DNA of 64,000 nucleotides, taken from assembly GCF_011752525.1 (NCBI RefSeq), contig NZ_VWXI01000012.1, positions 62,001-126,000 on the forward strand, read 5' to 3'. Made by a program: the position numbers and the translations under genes. Shown here in pieces: positions 1-10,800 of this stretch. Numbering within the stretch: the stretch's first letter is position 1; each line of letters starts with the position of its first letter. This DNA comes from Pantoea sp. Cy-639. GTDB lineage: Bacteria > Pseudomonadota > Gammaproteobacteria > Pseudomonadales > Pseudomonadaceae. The notes under the pieces were generated by a model, which was not told where the DNA came from, did no database searches, and saw only the letters and a list, made by a program, of their open reading frames with translations.

Positions 1-1
1 C

Positions 2-1570
2 GGCGGCTACGGTGACTGCCTGGCCCTGGAGCAACTGGCGCGCAGCGCCGCCGAGCGCGGCGCCGATGCCCTGGCGATCAGCCCGATCCATGCCCTGTCG
101 GCCTTCGGTCAGCAGCACTACAGCCCCTACTCGCCGTCCAGCCGACTGCGACTCAACGTGCTCTATGCCAGCCCTGAGGCCGTGCTTGGTGAGCGCGCGG
201 TGCGCATGGCCATCGAGACCTGCGACCTGGCGCTGCCCCTGGAGCAACTGGAGCAGCAAGCGCTGGTGGACTGGCCAGGCGCCGCCGCCGCCCACCGGCG
301 CCTGCTCGAAGCGCTGTACCACGACTTCCGCCACAGCCCACATCCCCTACGCGATGACTTCGACAGCTTTCGCGCGGCGGGTGGCGAGCCACTGGAGCAC
401 CACTGCCGCTTCGAGATGCTGCAAGCCGAAGCGCTGGGCAACGGCCTGGGTGCCGACTGGCGCCACTGGCCGCCCGCCTGGCGCGACCCGTGCCACCCCG
501 AGGTGCAAGCCTTGGCCAACGCCTATCCAGACCGCGTGGAATTCCACGCCTTCTGCCAGTGGCTGTGCGAACGCAGCCTGCAGCGGGCCCAAGATGCCGC
601 GCGCGGCAGCGGCATGGCGATCGGCCTGATCGCCGACCTGGCGGTCGGTGCCGACGGCGCCGGCAGCCAGGCCTGGAGCCGCCAGGACGAGTTGCTGGCC
701 GGGCTCAAGGTCGGCGCGCCGCCCGACATCCTCAACCGCGCCGGGCAGGACTGGGGAATCTGCGCCTTCTCGCCAGAGGGCCTGCGGCGCAATGGCTACC
801 GCGCCTTCATCGAGATGCTGCGGGCCAACCTGGCCCATGCCGGCGGCCTGCGCATCGACCATGTGATGGGCCTGCGCCGCCTGTGGCTGATCCCGCAGGG
901 CTGCAAGCCCAGCGAAGGCGCCTACCTGGACTACCCGCTGGACGACCTGCTGCGCCTGCTGGCCCTGGAGTCAGCCCGGCACCAGGCGATCATTCTCGGC
1001 GAGGATCTCGGCACCGTGCCCGAGGGCCTGCGTGAACGCCTGGCCGCCAAGGCGGTGCTGGGCATGCGCGTGTTGCCGTTCGAGCAGCCATCACCCGGCC
1101 ACTTCACGCCGATCCTGGACTGGCCGGACAACGCCCTGGCCACCACCGGCACCCACGACCTGGCACCGCTGGCCGGCTGGCTGATCGGCCGCGATATCGA
1201 CTGGAGCCATCGCCTGCAACTGGTCGACACCGCCGCCGAGCTGCACTGGCGCCACACCCGGGCACTGGAGCGCGCGGGCCTGCGCCGCACCCTGGAGCTG
1301 AACTACGGCCCGCAGGCCGACGACCGCGCGCTGCTCGATGCGGCGATCCGCTATGTCGGGCATACCCGCGCGCCGCTGGTGCTGGTACCGCTGGAGGATC
1401 TGCTGGGCTGCGACGAACAAGCCAACCTGCCCGGCACCACCAGCGGCCATCCCAACTGGCGGCGGCGCTTCAAGGCCCAGGTCGGCGAGCTGCTCGACGA
1501 CGAGGACGCGGCGCGGCGCCTGGAACTGCTGGCCCAGGCCCGCGAGCAGGCCTGGGAGCGTGACCGATGA
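2..1570 (+). CDS. malQ: 4-alpha-glucanotransferase MalQ (amylomaltase), 5' truncated
   Basis: Disproportionates maltooligosaccharides by moving alpha-1,4-glucan segments between chains in the cytoplasm. The reading frame is open from base 2, so the N-terminus lies outside the window; 522 residues are visible. GH77 landmarks are SPYSPSSRLRLN near the visible start, the catalytic region GLRIDHVMGL, GEDLGTVP and GTHDLAPL. The stop overlaps the treY start (ATGA, 1567-1570), which shows translational coupling in a malQ-treY pair. In Pseudomonas this gene sits with treZ/treY, where it supplies longer glucans to the TreY-TreZ route. Identity is secure; only the missing start is uncertain. Confidence 0.95.
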   Translation, partial: GGYGDCLALEQLARSAAERGADALAISPIHALSAFGQQHYSPYSPSSRLRLNVLYASPEAVLGERAVRMAIETCDLALPLEQLEQQALVDWPGAAAAHRRLLEALYHDFRHSPHPLRDDFDSFRAAGGEPLEHHCRFEMLQAEALGNGLGADWRHWPPAWRDPCHPEVQALANAYPDRVEFHAFCQWLCERSLQRAQDAARGSGMAIGLIADLAVGADGAGSQAWSRQDELLAGLKVGAPPDILNRAGQDWGICAFSPEGLRRNGYRAFIEMLRANLAHAGGLRIDHVMGLRRLWLIPQGCKPSEGAYLDYPLDDLLRLLALESARHQAIILGEDLGTVPEGLRERLAAKAVLGMRVLPFEQPSPGHFTPILDWPDNALATTGTHDLAPLAGWLIGRDIDWSHRLQLVDTAAELHWRHTRALERAGLRRTLELNYGPQADDRALLDAAIRYVGHTRAPLVLVPLEDLLGCDEQANLPGTTSGHPNWRRRFKAQVGELLDDEDAARRLELLAQAREQAWERDR

Positions 1571-4341
1571 AGCCGTTGACCGCGACCTTGCGCCTGCAAC
1601 TGCACAGTGATTTCACCCTCGACCACGCGGCAGCGCTGGTACCTTACTTCGCCCGCCTGGGCATCAGCCATGTCTATGCCTCGCCGATCCTCACTGCCCG
1701 CGCCGGCTCGCGCCATGGCTACGACGTGGTCGACCCGACCCGGGTCAACCCCGAACTTGGCGGCGAAGCGGCCTTGGAACGGCTGGTGGCCGCTTTGCGC
1801 CAGCACGGCATGGGGCTGATCCTCGACACCGTGTCCAACCACATGGCCGTGGGCGGTGCCGACAACCCCTGGTGGCAGAGCCTGCTGGCCTGGGGACGAC
1901 GCAGCCCCTACGCCGAGTTCTTCGATATCCAGTGGCACTCCAGCGACCCGCTGCTGGCCGGCCAGTTGCTGCTGCCATTCCTGGGCTGCGACTATGGCGT
2001 GGCCTTGCAGAACGGCGAGATCCCACTGACCTTCGACGCGGCGCAAGGCGTATTCGAAGTCGCCCACCACGAACACCGCTTCCCGATCTGCCCACTGGAC
2101 TACGGGCGCATCCTCGGCCAGGCCGAGGACCCGCGCCTGCACACCCTGGCCCAGCAGTTCGGCGCACTGCACGAGGCTAGCGCGCCACTGGCCGAGGCCC
2201 TGGCGCTGCACCACGCGCTGGCGCGCCTGGTGGCGGCCGGAGCCAGCGTGGCGAGTGCCCTGGCCGCCTTCGACAGCCGTGCACCAGCGGGTTTCAAGAG
2301 CCTGCACCTGCTGCTCGAACGCCAGACCTATCGCCTGGCCAGCTGGCGCACCGCCGCCGATGACATCAATTGGCGGCGGTTCTTCGACATCAACGAGCTC
2401 GGCGGCCTGCGGGTGGAGCGCGCGGCGGTGTTCGAAGCGACCCACGCCAAGCTGTTCGAGCTCATCGAGCGCGGCCTGGTGGACGGCTTGCGCATCGACC
2501 ATATCGACGGTCTGGCCGACCCGCGCCGCTACTGCCGCAACCTGCGCCGGCGGGTCGAGGGACTGCTGGCCAGGCGCCCCCTGTCCGCGGCGCTGGAGCA
2601 TTTCCCCCTCTACGTCGAGAAGATCCTCGGCGCCGACGAACAGCTGCACCGCGACTGGCTCACCGACGGCACCACCGGCTACGAGTTCATGAACCAGGTG
2701 TCGCTGCTGCAGCATGACCCGGCGGGCGAAGCGCCCCTGACCGAGCTGTGGGGCAGCCTCAGCGAACGCCCGGACTTTGCCGAGGAAGTGCGCAGCGCCC
2801 GCCACCTGGTCCTCAACGCCAGCCTCGCCGGCGACTGCGAGTCGGTGGCCCAGGCCCTGCTGCAAGTGGCCCGCGACGACCTGATGACGCGCGACCTGAC
2901 CCTGGGCGCGATTCGCCGGGCGTTGCAGGCGCTGGTCGAGCACTATCCGGTGTACCGCACCTATATCAATGCCTGTGGCCGCCCCGCCGAGGACGAAGCG
3001 TGGTTCCAGCAGGCGCTGGCCGGCGCCCGGCAATCGCTGGCCGAAGCCGACTGGCCACTGCTCGGGCAGCTCGAGCGCTGGCTCGGCGGCCAGCCCTGGC
3101 GCCGAATGCCACCGGGCCGGCCGCGCAAGCACCTGCGCCATGCCTGCGTGCGTTTCCAGCAACTGACCGCGCCCACGGCGGCCAAGGCAGTCGAGGACAC
3201 CGCGTTCTACCGCTCTGGGCGCCTGCTGTCGCGCAACGACGTCGGCTTCGCGGCAGAGCGTTTCAGTGCCGATCCGGCGTGGTTCCACAATCAAGCGCAG
3301 CGCCGCCTGTGTGACTTCCCCGACAACCTGCTGGCCACCGCCACCCATGACCACAAGCGCGGTGAGGACTGCCGTGCGCGGCTGGCCGTGCTGAGCGAAC
3401 GTGGCCCCTGGCTGGCCAGTCGCGTCGAGCACTGGCGCGAACTGGCAGCGCCACTGCGCGAAGGGCTGCATGACGGCGAGGCCCCAAGCCCCGGCGACGA
3501 GTTGCTGCTGTGGCAGACCTTGCTCGGCAGCTGGCCGCTGGACCTCGACCCGCATCAGCGCAACGCCCTGGCGGCCTTTGCCGGGCGTGTCCGCCAATGG
3601 CTACAGAAAGCCCTGCGCGAGGCCAAGCTGCGCAGCAGCTGGGCCGCACCGAACGAAGCCTACGAGGGCGCCTGCGCGCGCTATGTCGACGGGCTCTTGC
3701 TGGATGAGCAGAACCAGCAGTTGCGCCTGTCGCTGCACCAGGCGGCAAGTCAGCTGGCCTGCCCCGGTGCGCTCAACGGCCTGGTCCAGTGTCTGCTGCG
3801 CATGACCACGCCGGGGGTGCCGGACCTGTACCAGGGCACCGACTACTGGGACTTTTCCCTGGTCGACCCGGACAACCGCCGCCCGGTGGACTACCCGGCG
3901 CGACGGGCCAGCCTGGACGCGCGCGCGCCAGTGGCCGAGCTGCTCGGCCACTGGCGCGACGGGCGCGTCAAGCAGGCGCTGATAGCCCAGGTGCTGGACT
4001 GCCGCCAGGCCCACCCGGAGCTGTTCCGTCGAGGGGCCTACCTGCCGCTGGAGGTGCGCGGGCGCCATGCCGACAAGGTGCTGGCGTTCGCCCGCCTGGG
4101 CGACGGCGAGCGCGCGGTGGTCGTCGTGCCGCGCCTGGCCAGCGCCCTGCTGGGCAATGCCGTCACCCCCATGATCCCGGCCCAGAACTGGGACGATACC
4201 CGGCTGCTACTGCCATTTGCCTTGTCGCCTGCCAACTGCTCGGGACTTTTCGGTGGCGGTGCGGTCAGCCCTTCAAGGGAGCTGACGCTACGCACCGTGC
4301 TGACGGAGTTTCCGCTCAATGTGTTGATCGATCATGCCTAA
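1567..4341 (+). CDS. treY: Maltooligosyl trehalose synthase TreY
   Basis: Isomerises the reducing-end alpha-1,4 bond of maltooligosaccharides to alpha,alpha-1,1, giving maltooligosyl trehalose that TreZ then cleaves to trehalose. It is a 924-residue GH13 protein, within the usual size once the insertions of this family are counted. Visible motifs are ASPILTARAGSRHGYDVVDP near the N-terminus, DTVSNHMAV (region I), GLRIDHIDGLADP (region II, nucleophile Asp), VEKILGADE (region III, acid Glu) and TATHDHKRGED (region IV). The ATG overlaps the malQ stop by 4 nt. treZ is not in the window and presumably lies to the left. Confidence is high from motif order and context. Confidence 0.95.
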   Translation: MKPLTATLRLQLHSDFTLDHAAALVPYFARLGISHVYASPILTARAGSRHGYDVVDPTRVNPELGGEAALERLVAALRQHGMGLILDTVSNHMAVGGADNPWWQSLLAWGRRSPYAEFFDIQWHSSDPLLAGQLLLPFLGCDYGVALQNGEIPLTFDAAQGVFEVAHHEHRFPICPLDYGRILGQAEDPRLHTLAQQFGALHEASAPLAEALALHHALARLVAAGASVASALAAFDSRAPAGFKSLHLLLERQTYRLASWRTAADDINWRRFFDINELGGLRVERAAVFEATHAKLFELIERGLVDGLRIDHIDGLADPRRYCRNLRRRVEGLLARRPLSAALEHFPLYVEKILGADEQLHRDWLTDGTTGYEFMNQVSLLQHDPAGEAPLTELWGSLSERPDFAEEVRSARHLVLNASLAGDCESVAQALLQVARDDLMTRDLTLGAIRRALQALVEHYPVYRTYINACGRPAEDEAWFQQALAGARQSLAEADWPLLGQLERWLGGQPWRRMPPGRPRKHLRHACVRFQQLTAPTAAKAVEDTAFYRSGRLLSRNDVGFAAERFSADPAWFHNQAQRRLCDFPDNLLATATHDHKRGEDCRARLAVLSERGPWLASRVEHWRELAAPLREGLHDGEAPSPGDELLLWQTLLGSWPLDLDPHQRNALAAFAGRVRQWLQKALREAKLRSSWAAPNEAYEGACARYVDGLLLDEQNQQLRLSLHQAASQLACPGALNGLVQCLLRMTTPGVPDLYQGTDYWDFSLVDPDNRRPVDYPARRASLDARAPVAELLGHWRDGRVKQALIAQVLDCRQAHPELFRRGAYLPLEVRGRHADKVLAFARLGDGERAVVVVPRLASALLGNAVTPMIPAQNWDDTRLLLPFALSPANCSGLFGGGAVSPSRELTLRTVLTEFPLNVLIDHA

Positions 4342-4361
4342 CCGCATTCAGGAGCGTCGTG

Positions 4362-4607
4362 ATGAGTGTCGATGAAAAACGTATCCGCGAGTTCGCCTAC
4401 CAGATCTGGGAATCGGAGGGTAAGCCTGCCGGCCAGGAGGAGCGCCATTGGGACATGGCGCGCAAGCTGGCCGAGGCCGAGTCCCTGGCGCCCAAGGCCA
4501 CGCCGCGCAAGAAGCCGGCGGCCAGGTCGAAGGAGCCGGCGGCAGTGGTCGAGAAGCCGGCAGCGGTGAAAAAGCCCCGGGCGGTGAAGAAGCCAGCAGG
4601 AGGCTGA
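4362..4607 (+). CDS. DUF2934 family small protein with Lys/Ala/Pro-rich tail
   Basis: This 81-residue protein of unknown function carries a DUF2934 core over residues 5-38 (RIREFAYQIWESEG, then ERHWDMARKLAE), a pattern often found beside Pseudomonas glycogen/trehalose genes. The C-terminal half is low-complexity and basic, with KKPA/KKPRA repeats resembling histone H1-like or nucleic-acid-binding tails. The ATG was chosen because GGAG lies 8 nt upstream. The gene starts 20 nt after treY, so it is probably cotranscribed with malQ-treY. DNA or RNA binding by the tail is inference only. Confidence 0.8.
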   Translation: MSVDEKRIREFAYQIWESEGKPAGQEERHWDMARKLAEAESLAPKATPRKKPAARSKEPAAVVEKPAAVKKPRAVKKPAGG

Positions 4608-4635
4608 AGACTTCACCAGTCCGTCCCACCCCATC

Positions 4636-4727
4636 ACGGGACAAGCTCGCTCCCACACCAGCGCCCCCGATACCCGATGCTCGATGTTCTCTGGGCGCTG
4701 CGTGGGAGCGGGCTTGCCCCGCGAGGG
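4636..4727. repeat. REP pair between DUF2934 gene and glgX
   Basis: Two inverted copies of a P. putida-type REP are visible: CAAGCTCGCTCCCACA (from 4642) and TGGGAGCGGGCTTG (from 4703), about 45 bp apart. This BIME-like structure sits in the 156-bp gap between two same-strand genes. It may stabilise the upstream transcript or reduce readthrough into glgX. Confidence 0.7.
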
Positions 4728-4763
4728 TTTGTTTCATGCTGGCAACGCCCCAGGAGAACAGCC

Positions 4764-6917
4764 ATGAGCTCCCATGCCCCGAAGAAAACCCGCTCCGTCG
4801 CCCCTTCGCGCATCCGCGAAGGCCTGCCCTTCCCTCTCGGCGCCACCTGGGACGGTCTGGGGGTCAACTTCGCCCTGTTCTCGGCCAACGCCAGCAAGGT
4901 CGAGCTGTGCCTGTTCGACGCCAGCGGCGAGCACGAACTCGAGCGCATCGAACTGCCCGAGTACACCGACGAGATCTACCACGGCTACCTGCCCGACGCC
5001 CACCCGGGCCTGGTCTACGGCTATCGCGTCCACGGCCCCTACGAGCCAGCGAACGGCCACCGTTTCAACCCCAACAAGCTGCTGATCGACCCTTATGCCA
5101 AGCAACTGGTGGGCACCCTGAAATGGTCCGAGGCGCTGTTCGGCTACACCATCGGCCACCCCGACGCTGACCTGTCCTACGACGAACGCGACAGCGCGCC
5201 CTTCGTGCCCAAGTGCAAGGTCATCGACCCGGCCTTCACCTGGGGCCGCGACCAGCGCGTGCAGATCCCCTGGGAGCGCACCATCCTCTACGAGGCCCAC
5301 GCCCGCGGCATCAGCATGCGTCACCCGGCGGTGCCCGAGCACCTGCGCGGCACCTTCGCCGGCCTGGCCAACGACGAGCTGCTCGGACACATCAAGGAGC
5401 TTGGCGTCTCCAGCATCGAGCTGCTGCCGGTCCACGCCTTCGTCAACGACCAGCACCTGCTGGACAAGGGCCTGAACAACTACTGGGGCTACAACAGCAT
5501 CGCCTTCTTCGCCCCCCATCCGCGCTACCTTGCAAGCGGCAAGATCGCCGAGTTCAAGGAGATGGTCGCGCACCTGCACGACGCCGGGCTCGAGCTGATC
5601 CTCGATGTGGTCTACAACCACACCGCCGAGGGCAACGAGCGCGGCCCGACCCTGTCGATGCGCGGTATCGACAACGCCTCCTACTACCGCCTGATGCCCG
5701 ACGACAAGCGTTTCTACATCAACGATTCCGGCACCGGCAACACCCTCGACCTGAGCCACCCGCGGGTGCTGCAACTGGTCACCGACTCCTTGCGCTACTG
5801 GGCCGGCGAGATGCACGTGGATGGTTTTCGCTTCGACCTGGCGACCATCCTCGGTCGTTACCACGACGGCTACAGCGAGCGCCACGGCTTTCTCGTCGCC
5901 TGTCGCCAGGACCCGATGCTCAGCCAGGTCAAGCTGATCGCCGAACCCTGGGACTGCGGCCCGGGCGGCTACCAGGTGGGCAACTTCGCCCCCGGCTGGG
6001 CCGAGTGGAACGACCGCTTCCGCGACACCGTGCGCAGCTTCTGGAAGGGCGACGAAGGCATGCTCGCCGACTTCGCCTCGCGCATGACCGCCTCGGGCGA
6101 CCTGTTCAACAACCGTGGGCGGCGTCCTTATGCCTCGGTCAACTTCGTCACCGCCCACGACGGTTTCACCCTGCGCGACCTGGTGTCGTACAACGACAAG
6201 CACAACGAGGACAACGACGAGAACAACCAGGACGGCACCGACAACAACCTGTCGTGGAACTGCGGTGTCGAGGGTCCCACCGACGACCCGGACATCAACG
6301 CCCTGCGCATGCGCCAGATGCGCAACTACTTCGCCACCCTGCTGCTGGCCCAGGGTACGCCGATGATCGTCGCCGGCGACGAGTTCAGCCGTACCCAGCA
6401 CGGCAACAACAACGCCTACTGCCAGGACAGCGAGATCGGCTGGGTGAACTGGGATCTGGACCAGGACGGCAAGGACCTGCTGGCCTTCGTCAAGCGCCTG
6501 ACCCGCCTGCGCCTGGCCTACCCGATCCTGCGCCGCTCGCGGTTCCTGGTCGGCGACTACAACGAGGCGATCGGGGTCAAGGACGTCACCTGGCTGGCCC
6601 CCGACGGCACCGAGATGAGCGTCGAGCAGTGGCAGGACCCGCACGGACGCTGCCTGGGCATGCTCATGGACGGCCGCGCCCAGGTCAGCGGCATCGCCCG
6701 GCCCGGCGCCGAGGCGACGATGCTGCTGGTCGTCAACGCCTACCACGACGTGGTGCCGTTCAAGCTGCCGGCAGTGCCGCAAGGCGACTACTGGAGCTGC
6801 CTGGTGGACACCGACCGGCCGCAGTTGCGCAAGGCGCAGCACCTGGCGTTCGACACGCTGTTCGAGGTCAAGGGGCGGTCGCTGCTGCTGATGGTGCTGC
6901 AGCGCGAGGAGGAATGA
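4764..6917 (+). CDS. glgX: Glycogen debranching enzyme GlgX (isoamylase type)
   Basis: Hydrolyses alpha-1,6 branches of glycogen-like alpha-glucan and releases linear chains for MalQ and TreY. The 717-residue protein has an N-terminal CBM48 domain (LGATWDGLGVNFALFSANA, residues about 25-110) and a GH13_11 catalytic domain. Catalytic segments are LDVVYNHTAEG, DGFRFDLATILG (nucleophile Asp), LIAEPWDCG (acid Glu) and VNFVTAHDGFT. The ATG at 4764 was preferred over upstream in-frame codons because AGGAGAAC lies just before it and the protein then begins like known GlgX. Its stop is only 31 bp from the stop of the convergent methyltransferase gene. Confidence 0.95.
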   Translation: MSSHAPKKTRSVAPSRIREGLPFPLGATWDGLGVNFALFSANASKVELCLFDASGEHELERIELPEYTDEIYHGYLPDAHPGLVYGYRVHGPYEPANGHRFNPNKLLIDPYAKQLVGTLKWSEALFGYTIGHPDADLSYDERDSAPFVPKCKVIDPAFTWGRDQRVQIPWERTILYEAHARGISMRHPAVPEHLRGTFAGLANDELLGHIKELGVSSIELLPVHAFVNDQHLLDKGLNNYWGYNSIAFFAPHPRYLASGKIAEFKEMVAHLHDAGLELILDVVYNHTAEGNERGPTLSMRGIDNASYYRLMPDDKRFYINDSGTGNTLDLSHPRVLQLVTDSLRYWAGEMHVDGFRFDLATILGRYHDGYSERHGFLVACRQDPMLSQVKLIAEPWDCGPGGYQVGNFAPGWAEWNDRFRDTVRSFWKGDEGMLADFASRMTASGDLFNNRGRRPYASVNFVTAHDGFTLRDLVSYNDKHNEDNDENNQDGTDNNLSWNCGVEGPTDDPDINALRMRQMRNYFATLLLAQGTPMIVAGDEFSRTQHGNNNAYCQDSEIGWVNWDLDQDGKDLLAFVKRLTRLRLAYPILRRSRFLVGDYNEAIGVKDVTWLAPDGTEMSVEQWQDPHGRCLGMLMDGRAQVSGIARPGAEATMLLVVNAYHDVVPFKLPAVPQGDYWSCLVDTDRPQLRKAQHLAFDTLFEVKGRSLLLMVLQREEE

Positions 6918-6948
6918 CCAGCCGCTTGCAGAGGCAACTGCCGTGCCC

Positions 6949-7803
6949 CTATAGCCAAGCGTCCATCAATTGCTCGAACACCGGCACCGTCAAGCCGTCA
7001 GTGCGCCTGCCATAGTAGTGCCGTTGCAACGCCTCAGGTCGCGCATGCTGTACCCGAGCGAATCCAGCTGCATGCAACCAGGTCCGCAACTGCTCCGGCG
7101 ACAGACGACTGAGCCAGGGCTCGCCTCGGCCTTGAGCCAATGCCGCAAAATGATTGCCCGTCTGTGCATCCAGGCCCGAGAGCAAGCCGTCGGCAAGCAC
7201 GAACGACAAGGCGATAGCGCTCCCCGGAGCGCAGCTCGACACTTCGCCGAGCACATCCTTGATGGCCGTGCCCGTCAGGTACTGGGTAACACCCAGCCAT
7301 GAAAAGAACGCCGGCTGCGCACTATCGAAGTCACTGCTGCGCAGCCCCTGCATCAGCCTTTCCCGCTCGAAGTCTAGCGGGCAGAAACTCACATTCCCCG
7401 CAACGGCCACGCCGGCACGGCTCAGGTAGTCGCGTTTACGCGCCTGGGAAGCCGGGTGATCCACTTCGATAATGCTCAGTTGCGCCGCCCAGGGCGGCTG
7501 CCGATAAGCAAAAGTGTCCAGCCCGGCCCCCAGGACGATGTACTGCTTGACGCCCGACTCGACAGCGGCGCGCAGCCGGTCCTCCACGAAACGGCTGCGC
7601 AGGACAAAAAGAGAACGCACCAGACGCTGCATCGGGGTGTCGAACTGTGCCGCCTGTGCACGAATTTCGCTCACGCTGGTGCCTTCCACGAGCCCGACCA
7701 CCACGGGGTCGTCGAGCAACTTGGGATGACCGTCCAGCACTTGGTGAGCGGCACGGGCGATCGATGCGAACAACGCGGTCCAACTGGCGGCCTGCCCTTG
7801 CAT
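6949..7803 (-). CDS. SAM-dependent O-methyltransferase, TcmP/leucine carboxyl methyltransferase family (polyketide-associated)
   Basis: Class I methyltransferase of the COG3315/LCMT-PPM group, which includes the polyketide carboxyl O-methyltransferase TcmP and many actinobacterial enzymes. The family signature is clear: YIVLGAGLDTFAYR (SAM-binding GxG loop with DTxxYR), IIEVDHPASQARKRDYL (acidic loop) and FSWLGVTQYL. The 284-residue length fits the family. The ATG at 7803 follows GAGAGGGA; an in-frame TTG at 7863 would add 20 residues but lacks a good ribosome-binding site. It lies 69 bp downstream of the PKS on the same strand, so both are probably one operon. I infer that it methylates the PKS product, perhaps as a carboxyl methyl ester; the substrate is not shown by sequence. 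Confidence 0.85.
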   Translation of the reverse strand: MQGQAASWTALFASIARAAHQVLDGHPKLLDDPVVVGLVEGTSVSEIRAQAAQFDTPMQRLVRSLFVLRSRFVEDRLRAAVESGVKQYIVLGAGLDTFAYRQPPWAAQLSIIEVDHPASQARKRDYLSRAGVAVAGNVSFCPLDFERERLMQGLRSSDFDSAQPAFFSWLGVTQYLTGTAIKDVLGEVSSCAPGSAIALSFVLADGLLSGLDAQTGNHFAALAQGRGEPWLSRLSPEQLRTWLHAAGFARVQHARPEALQRHYYGRRTDGLTVPVFEQLMDAWL

Positions 7804-7872
7804 GACCCATTCCCTCTCTTCGCGGCCCCAGCCCCCGAAGGAAGACCTGGGGCGATTGTGCAACCCGGCTCA

Positions 7873-10800
7873 TCAGGTCGGCTGCACGGGCTCGTCGACA
7901 GACAGCAACTGCCCTCGGACGTATTTTGCAATTGCCTCTATCGTCGGGTGGTTCCAGATGAGTGTCGGCGGAATATCGATCCGATAACGCTTCTTCAGGC
8001 GTATGCGCAACGCCACGCTGATCAGGGAGTCCAGCCCTTTCTCGACCAGTGAGCGCCTGGGGCCGATGTCTGCCTGGGCGCAACGTAGCTCGGCGGCAAC
8101 CTGGGCCTGGATATCATCGATCAGCCAGGGCAGCAGTTGCGCCTGCGGGACCATGGCCCAGGGCGTTTGAGCCGCTGCCTCGCAGGCTCCAGGCTGCTCT
8201 GCGGCGAATACATGGCGCAGTACAGGCAACGGGGTGTCGACCGCCTCCTTGCGCGCAGCGCTGAAAACCGCCGCGTAGGGTACTTCTGCCTGCTGGGCCA
8301 GTTGCCAGGACATCAGTGCCGCTGGAACGCTGATCCCCTCGAGCCCATGCGCTCGCGCCTCCAGCAAAGTGGTATCGATACCGCGTGACATGCCCAGCCG
8401 ATCCCAGGCCATCCAGCCAAGGCTGAGGGTGTTGTGGCCAAGGCTGCGACGATGGCGGGCGAAGGCGTCCATGAAGGCATTCGCCGACGCGTATCCGGCC
8501 TGGCCGGACAAGCGTGCGAATTGCCCACTGGAGGAATACAGGACGAAGAAGTCCAGCGGCGCATGGTCCAGCGCCCGGGCCAAGGCCAATGTGCCATCGA
8601 CCTTGGCCTGCAGCACTGTGCGCAAGGTCTGGCGCTGCAGCGACTCGACCAGGCCACCGGCGAACTGGCCTGCGGCATGCACGACACCACGAATGGCGGG
8701 CAGAGACTGGAGGGCCTGCTCAAGGGCCCGGCGCATGCCCGGCTCGTCCACCACATCCAGCGCCAGAGGTACCACAGTGACGCCTTGCCGCTCGAGCGCG
8801 CGCACACGCTCGATCACCGAGCGCAGCTGCGGACAGGTCTGCGAGGCCCATTCACTGCGTGCCGGCAAGCCATTGCGACTGGCCAGCAACAGGCGCCGCG
8901 CCCCCTGGCTGACCAGGTACCGAGCGGTCTCCAGGCCCAGCGCGCCCAGGCCGCCGGTCACCAGGTAGGTGGCATCTGCCCTGCAGATCTGGCGGCTTTC
9001 GGTGCTGCTCGGAGCCGTCTCGAGGGCCTGCAGGCGCAAGGCGTGGATGCCCTCGGCAGCGACCGAGAGCACATCCTCCCGGCCCTGCCCAAGCGCCTTG
9101 GCGAGATGCCCGTAGGTGGCGGGCTCGTCCAACGCCTGCGGGTCCATGTCGATCAGCCCGGCCCATAGGTCTGGTTGTTCGCCAGCGATGATCCGCGCCA
9201 TCCCCCACAGGCCGGACTGCCCCAGCGCCGACGAAGTACGCAGCTGCCTCACGCCAAACGTGATGCAGCCAAGACGTATCGCCGGCTCGCGCGTGCGCCG
9301 TGCCGCGACCTGCTGCGTGGCCGTCAGCAACCGCCAGGCATTGCGTTCCACATTCTGCTCGACAGTCTCTCCATCCCCTGGGGCTTCGCCAAGCATCAGC
9401 ACGACACCGGGCCGGCCGTTGCTCTCCAGCTCGGCGAGGTCATCGAGGATGCGGCAACGCATTCCCGCCCCCACGAAACCGGCCATCAACCGCCCGGCCT
9501 GCGCCTCACCCGCCCCGAGCAGGAACACCTCAGTTGCCTGCGCCTGCGCATCCTCGCCTTGCGTCCAAGGCTCCCAGGCCTCGACGAAAACCGTCCGGCC
9601 CGGTACCGGGGCCAGCCCGTCCTTGCGGTCTATGGTCGCGAACACCAGGCCTTCAAGACGGCCAACGAGCAGCCCTGTTTCATTCAGGATCAATACATCC
9701 ATCACCGGCACCTGCTCGGGCACAGCCACAGATGCCAGCACGGTGAAGCTGTCTGGCGCCGGCCCACTGACCCTCAGTTCGCCAAGTCTTGCGGGCATGC
9801 GCAATTCATCGTCATCCGGCAACAGCAGGGGCATCATCGTCAGCACTGCATCCAGCACCACGGCCCAACTGTTGCGTTGCTCCGCGCAGGTGTCGACACA
9901 CCCGCTGGCAACGAGCGTACCCTGGCCACGGCGCAGGGCCTGGATGCGCCAGCGGAAACCGTAATCGGCAATACCACGCCGGCGATACACCGGCTCGACC
10001 ATCGACCACTCCAGCGTCTGCTCACAGTTGGCGATCCATCGCGCCGGGTCGGGATACATCGCCTCCTCCGGCGCACGCCACTCCAGCGTCGCCGTGGTAT
10101 GCGTGACCCAGGCCAGATCCGCTTCGTTGCTTTCATCGGGCAGCGCCTCCAGCAATCGACTGGCAAGCCGGATGTCCTTGCCCTGGCAAACGATCTGCAG
10201 CTCCCGCTCGCCCTCCACCGCGATAGGCGTACGCAAGATCACATCCCTCAACCCGGGCATGCCAGCAGCGCTCGCCCGCGCCTGCAGGAACGAGTGCAGC
10301 AACACCGCTGCCGGCATGATCTCGACCCCGGCGATCGGGTGTTGTCGCGGATACGGCCGAGACTCGAAATCAAGGTGCGTCTGCCACACTTCGCAGGGCG
10401 GTGAACTGCGAATCGTGCGGCACGAGCCCAGCAAGGTATGACGGGAGGCATCATGCCCCCTGCCGCTGGCGGTGCTACTCGGTTTTGCCGAGGTCCAGTA
10501 GCGCTGGTGGTGCCAACTGGTCGTCGGCAGGTCGAGCAATCCAGCTGCGCCATACCACGACTGCCAGTTCAGCCCGGCACCTTCGCTGTAGAGCCTGGCC
10601 AGGCTGTCGAGCAGCGACTGGCGCTGTGCCTGGCCTTCTCTCAAGGTCGGGCATACCACGACATCGTCACACTCGCAGGCCTCGGCCGTTTCCCGAATGG
10701 CGTGGGAAACGATCGGCTTGCTCGAGACCTCGACAAACAACCTGAAGCCCTCCTCCAGCGCCGCACTCACCGCCTGGTCGAACAGCACCGGACAACGCGA

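Noticed and set aside
1351..3597. 748-codon open frame on the minus strand across malQ and treY
   Set aside because: GC-rich third-position shadow of real genes; no family motifs and no ribosome-binding site.
4734..6842. 702-codon antisense frame over glgX
   Set aside because: Low-complexity Val/Ala/Gly/Gln translation typical of the antisense of a high-GC gene.
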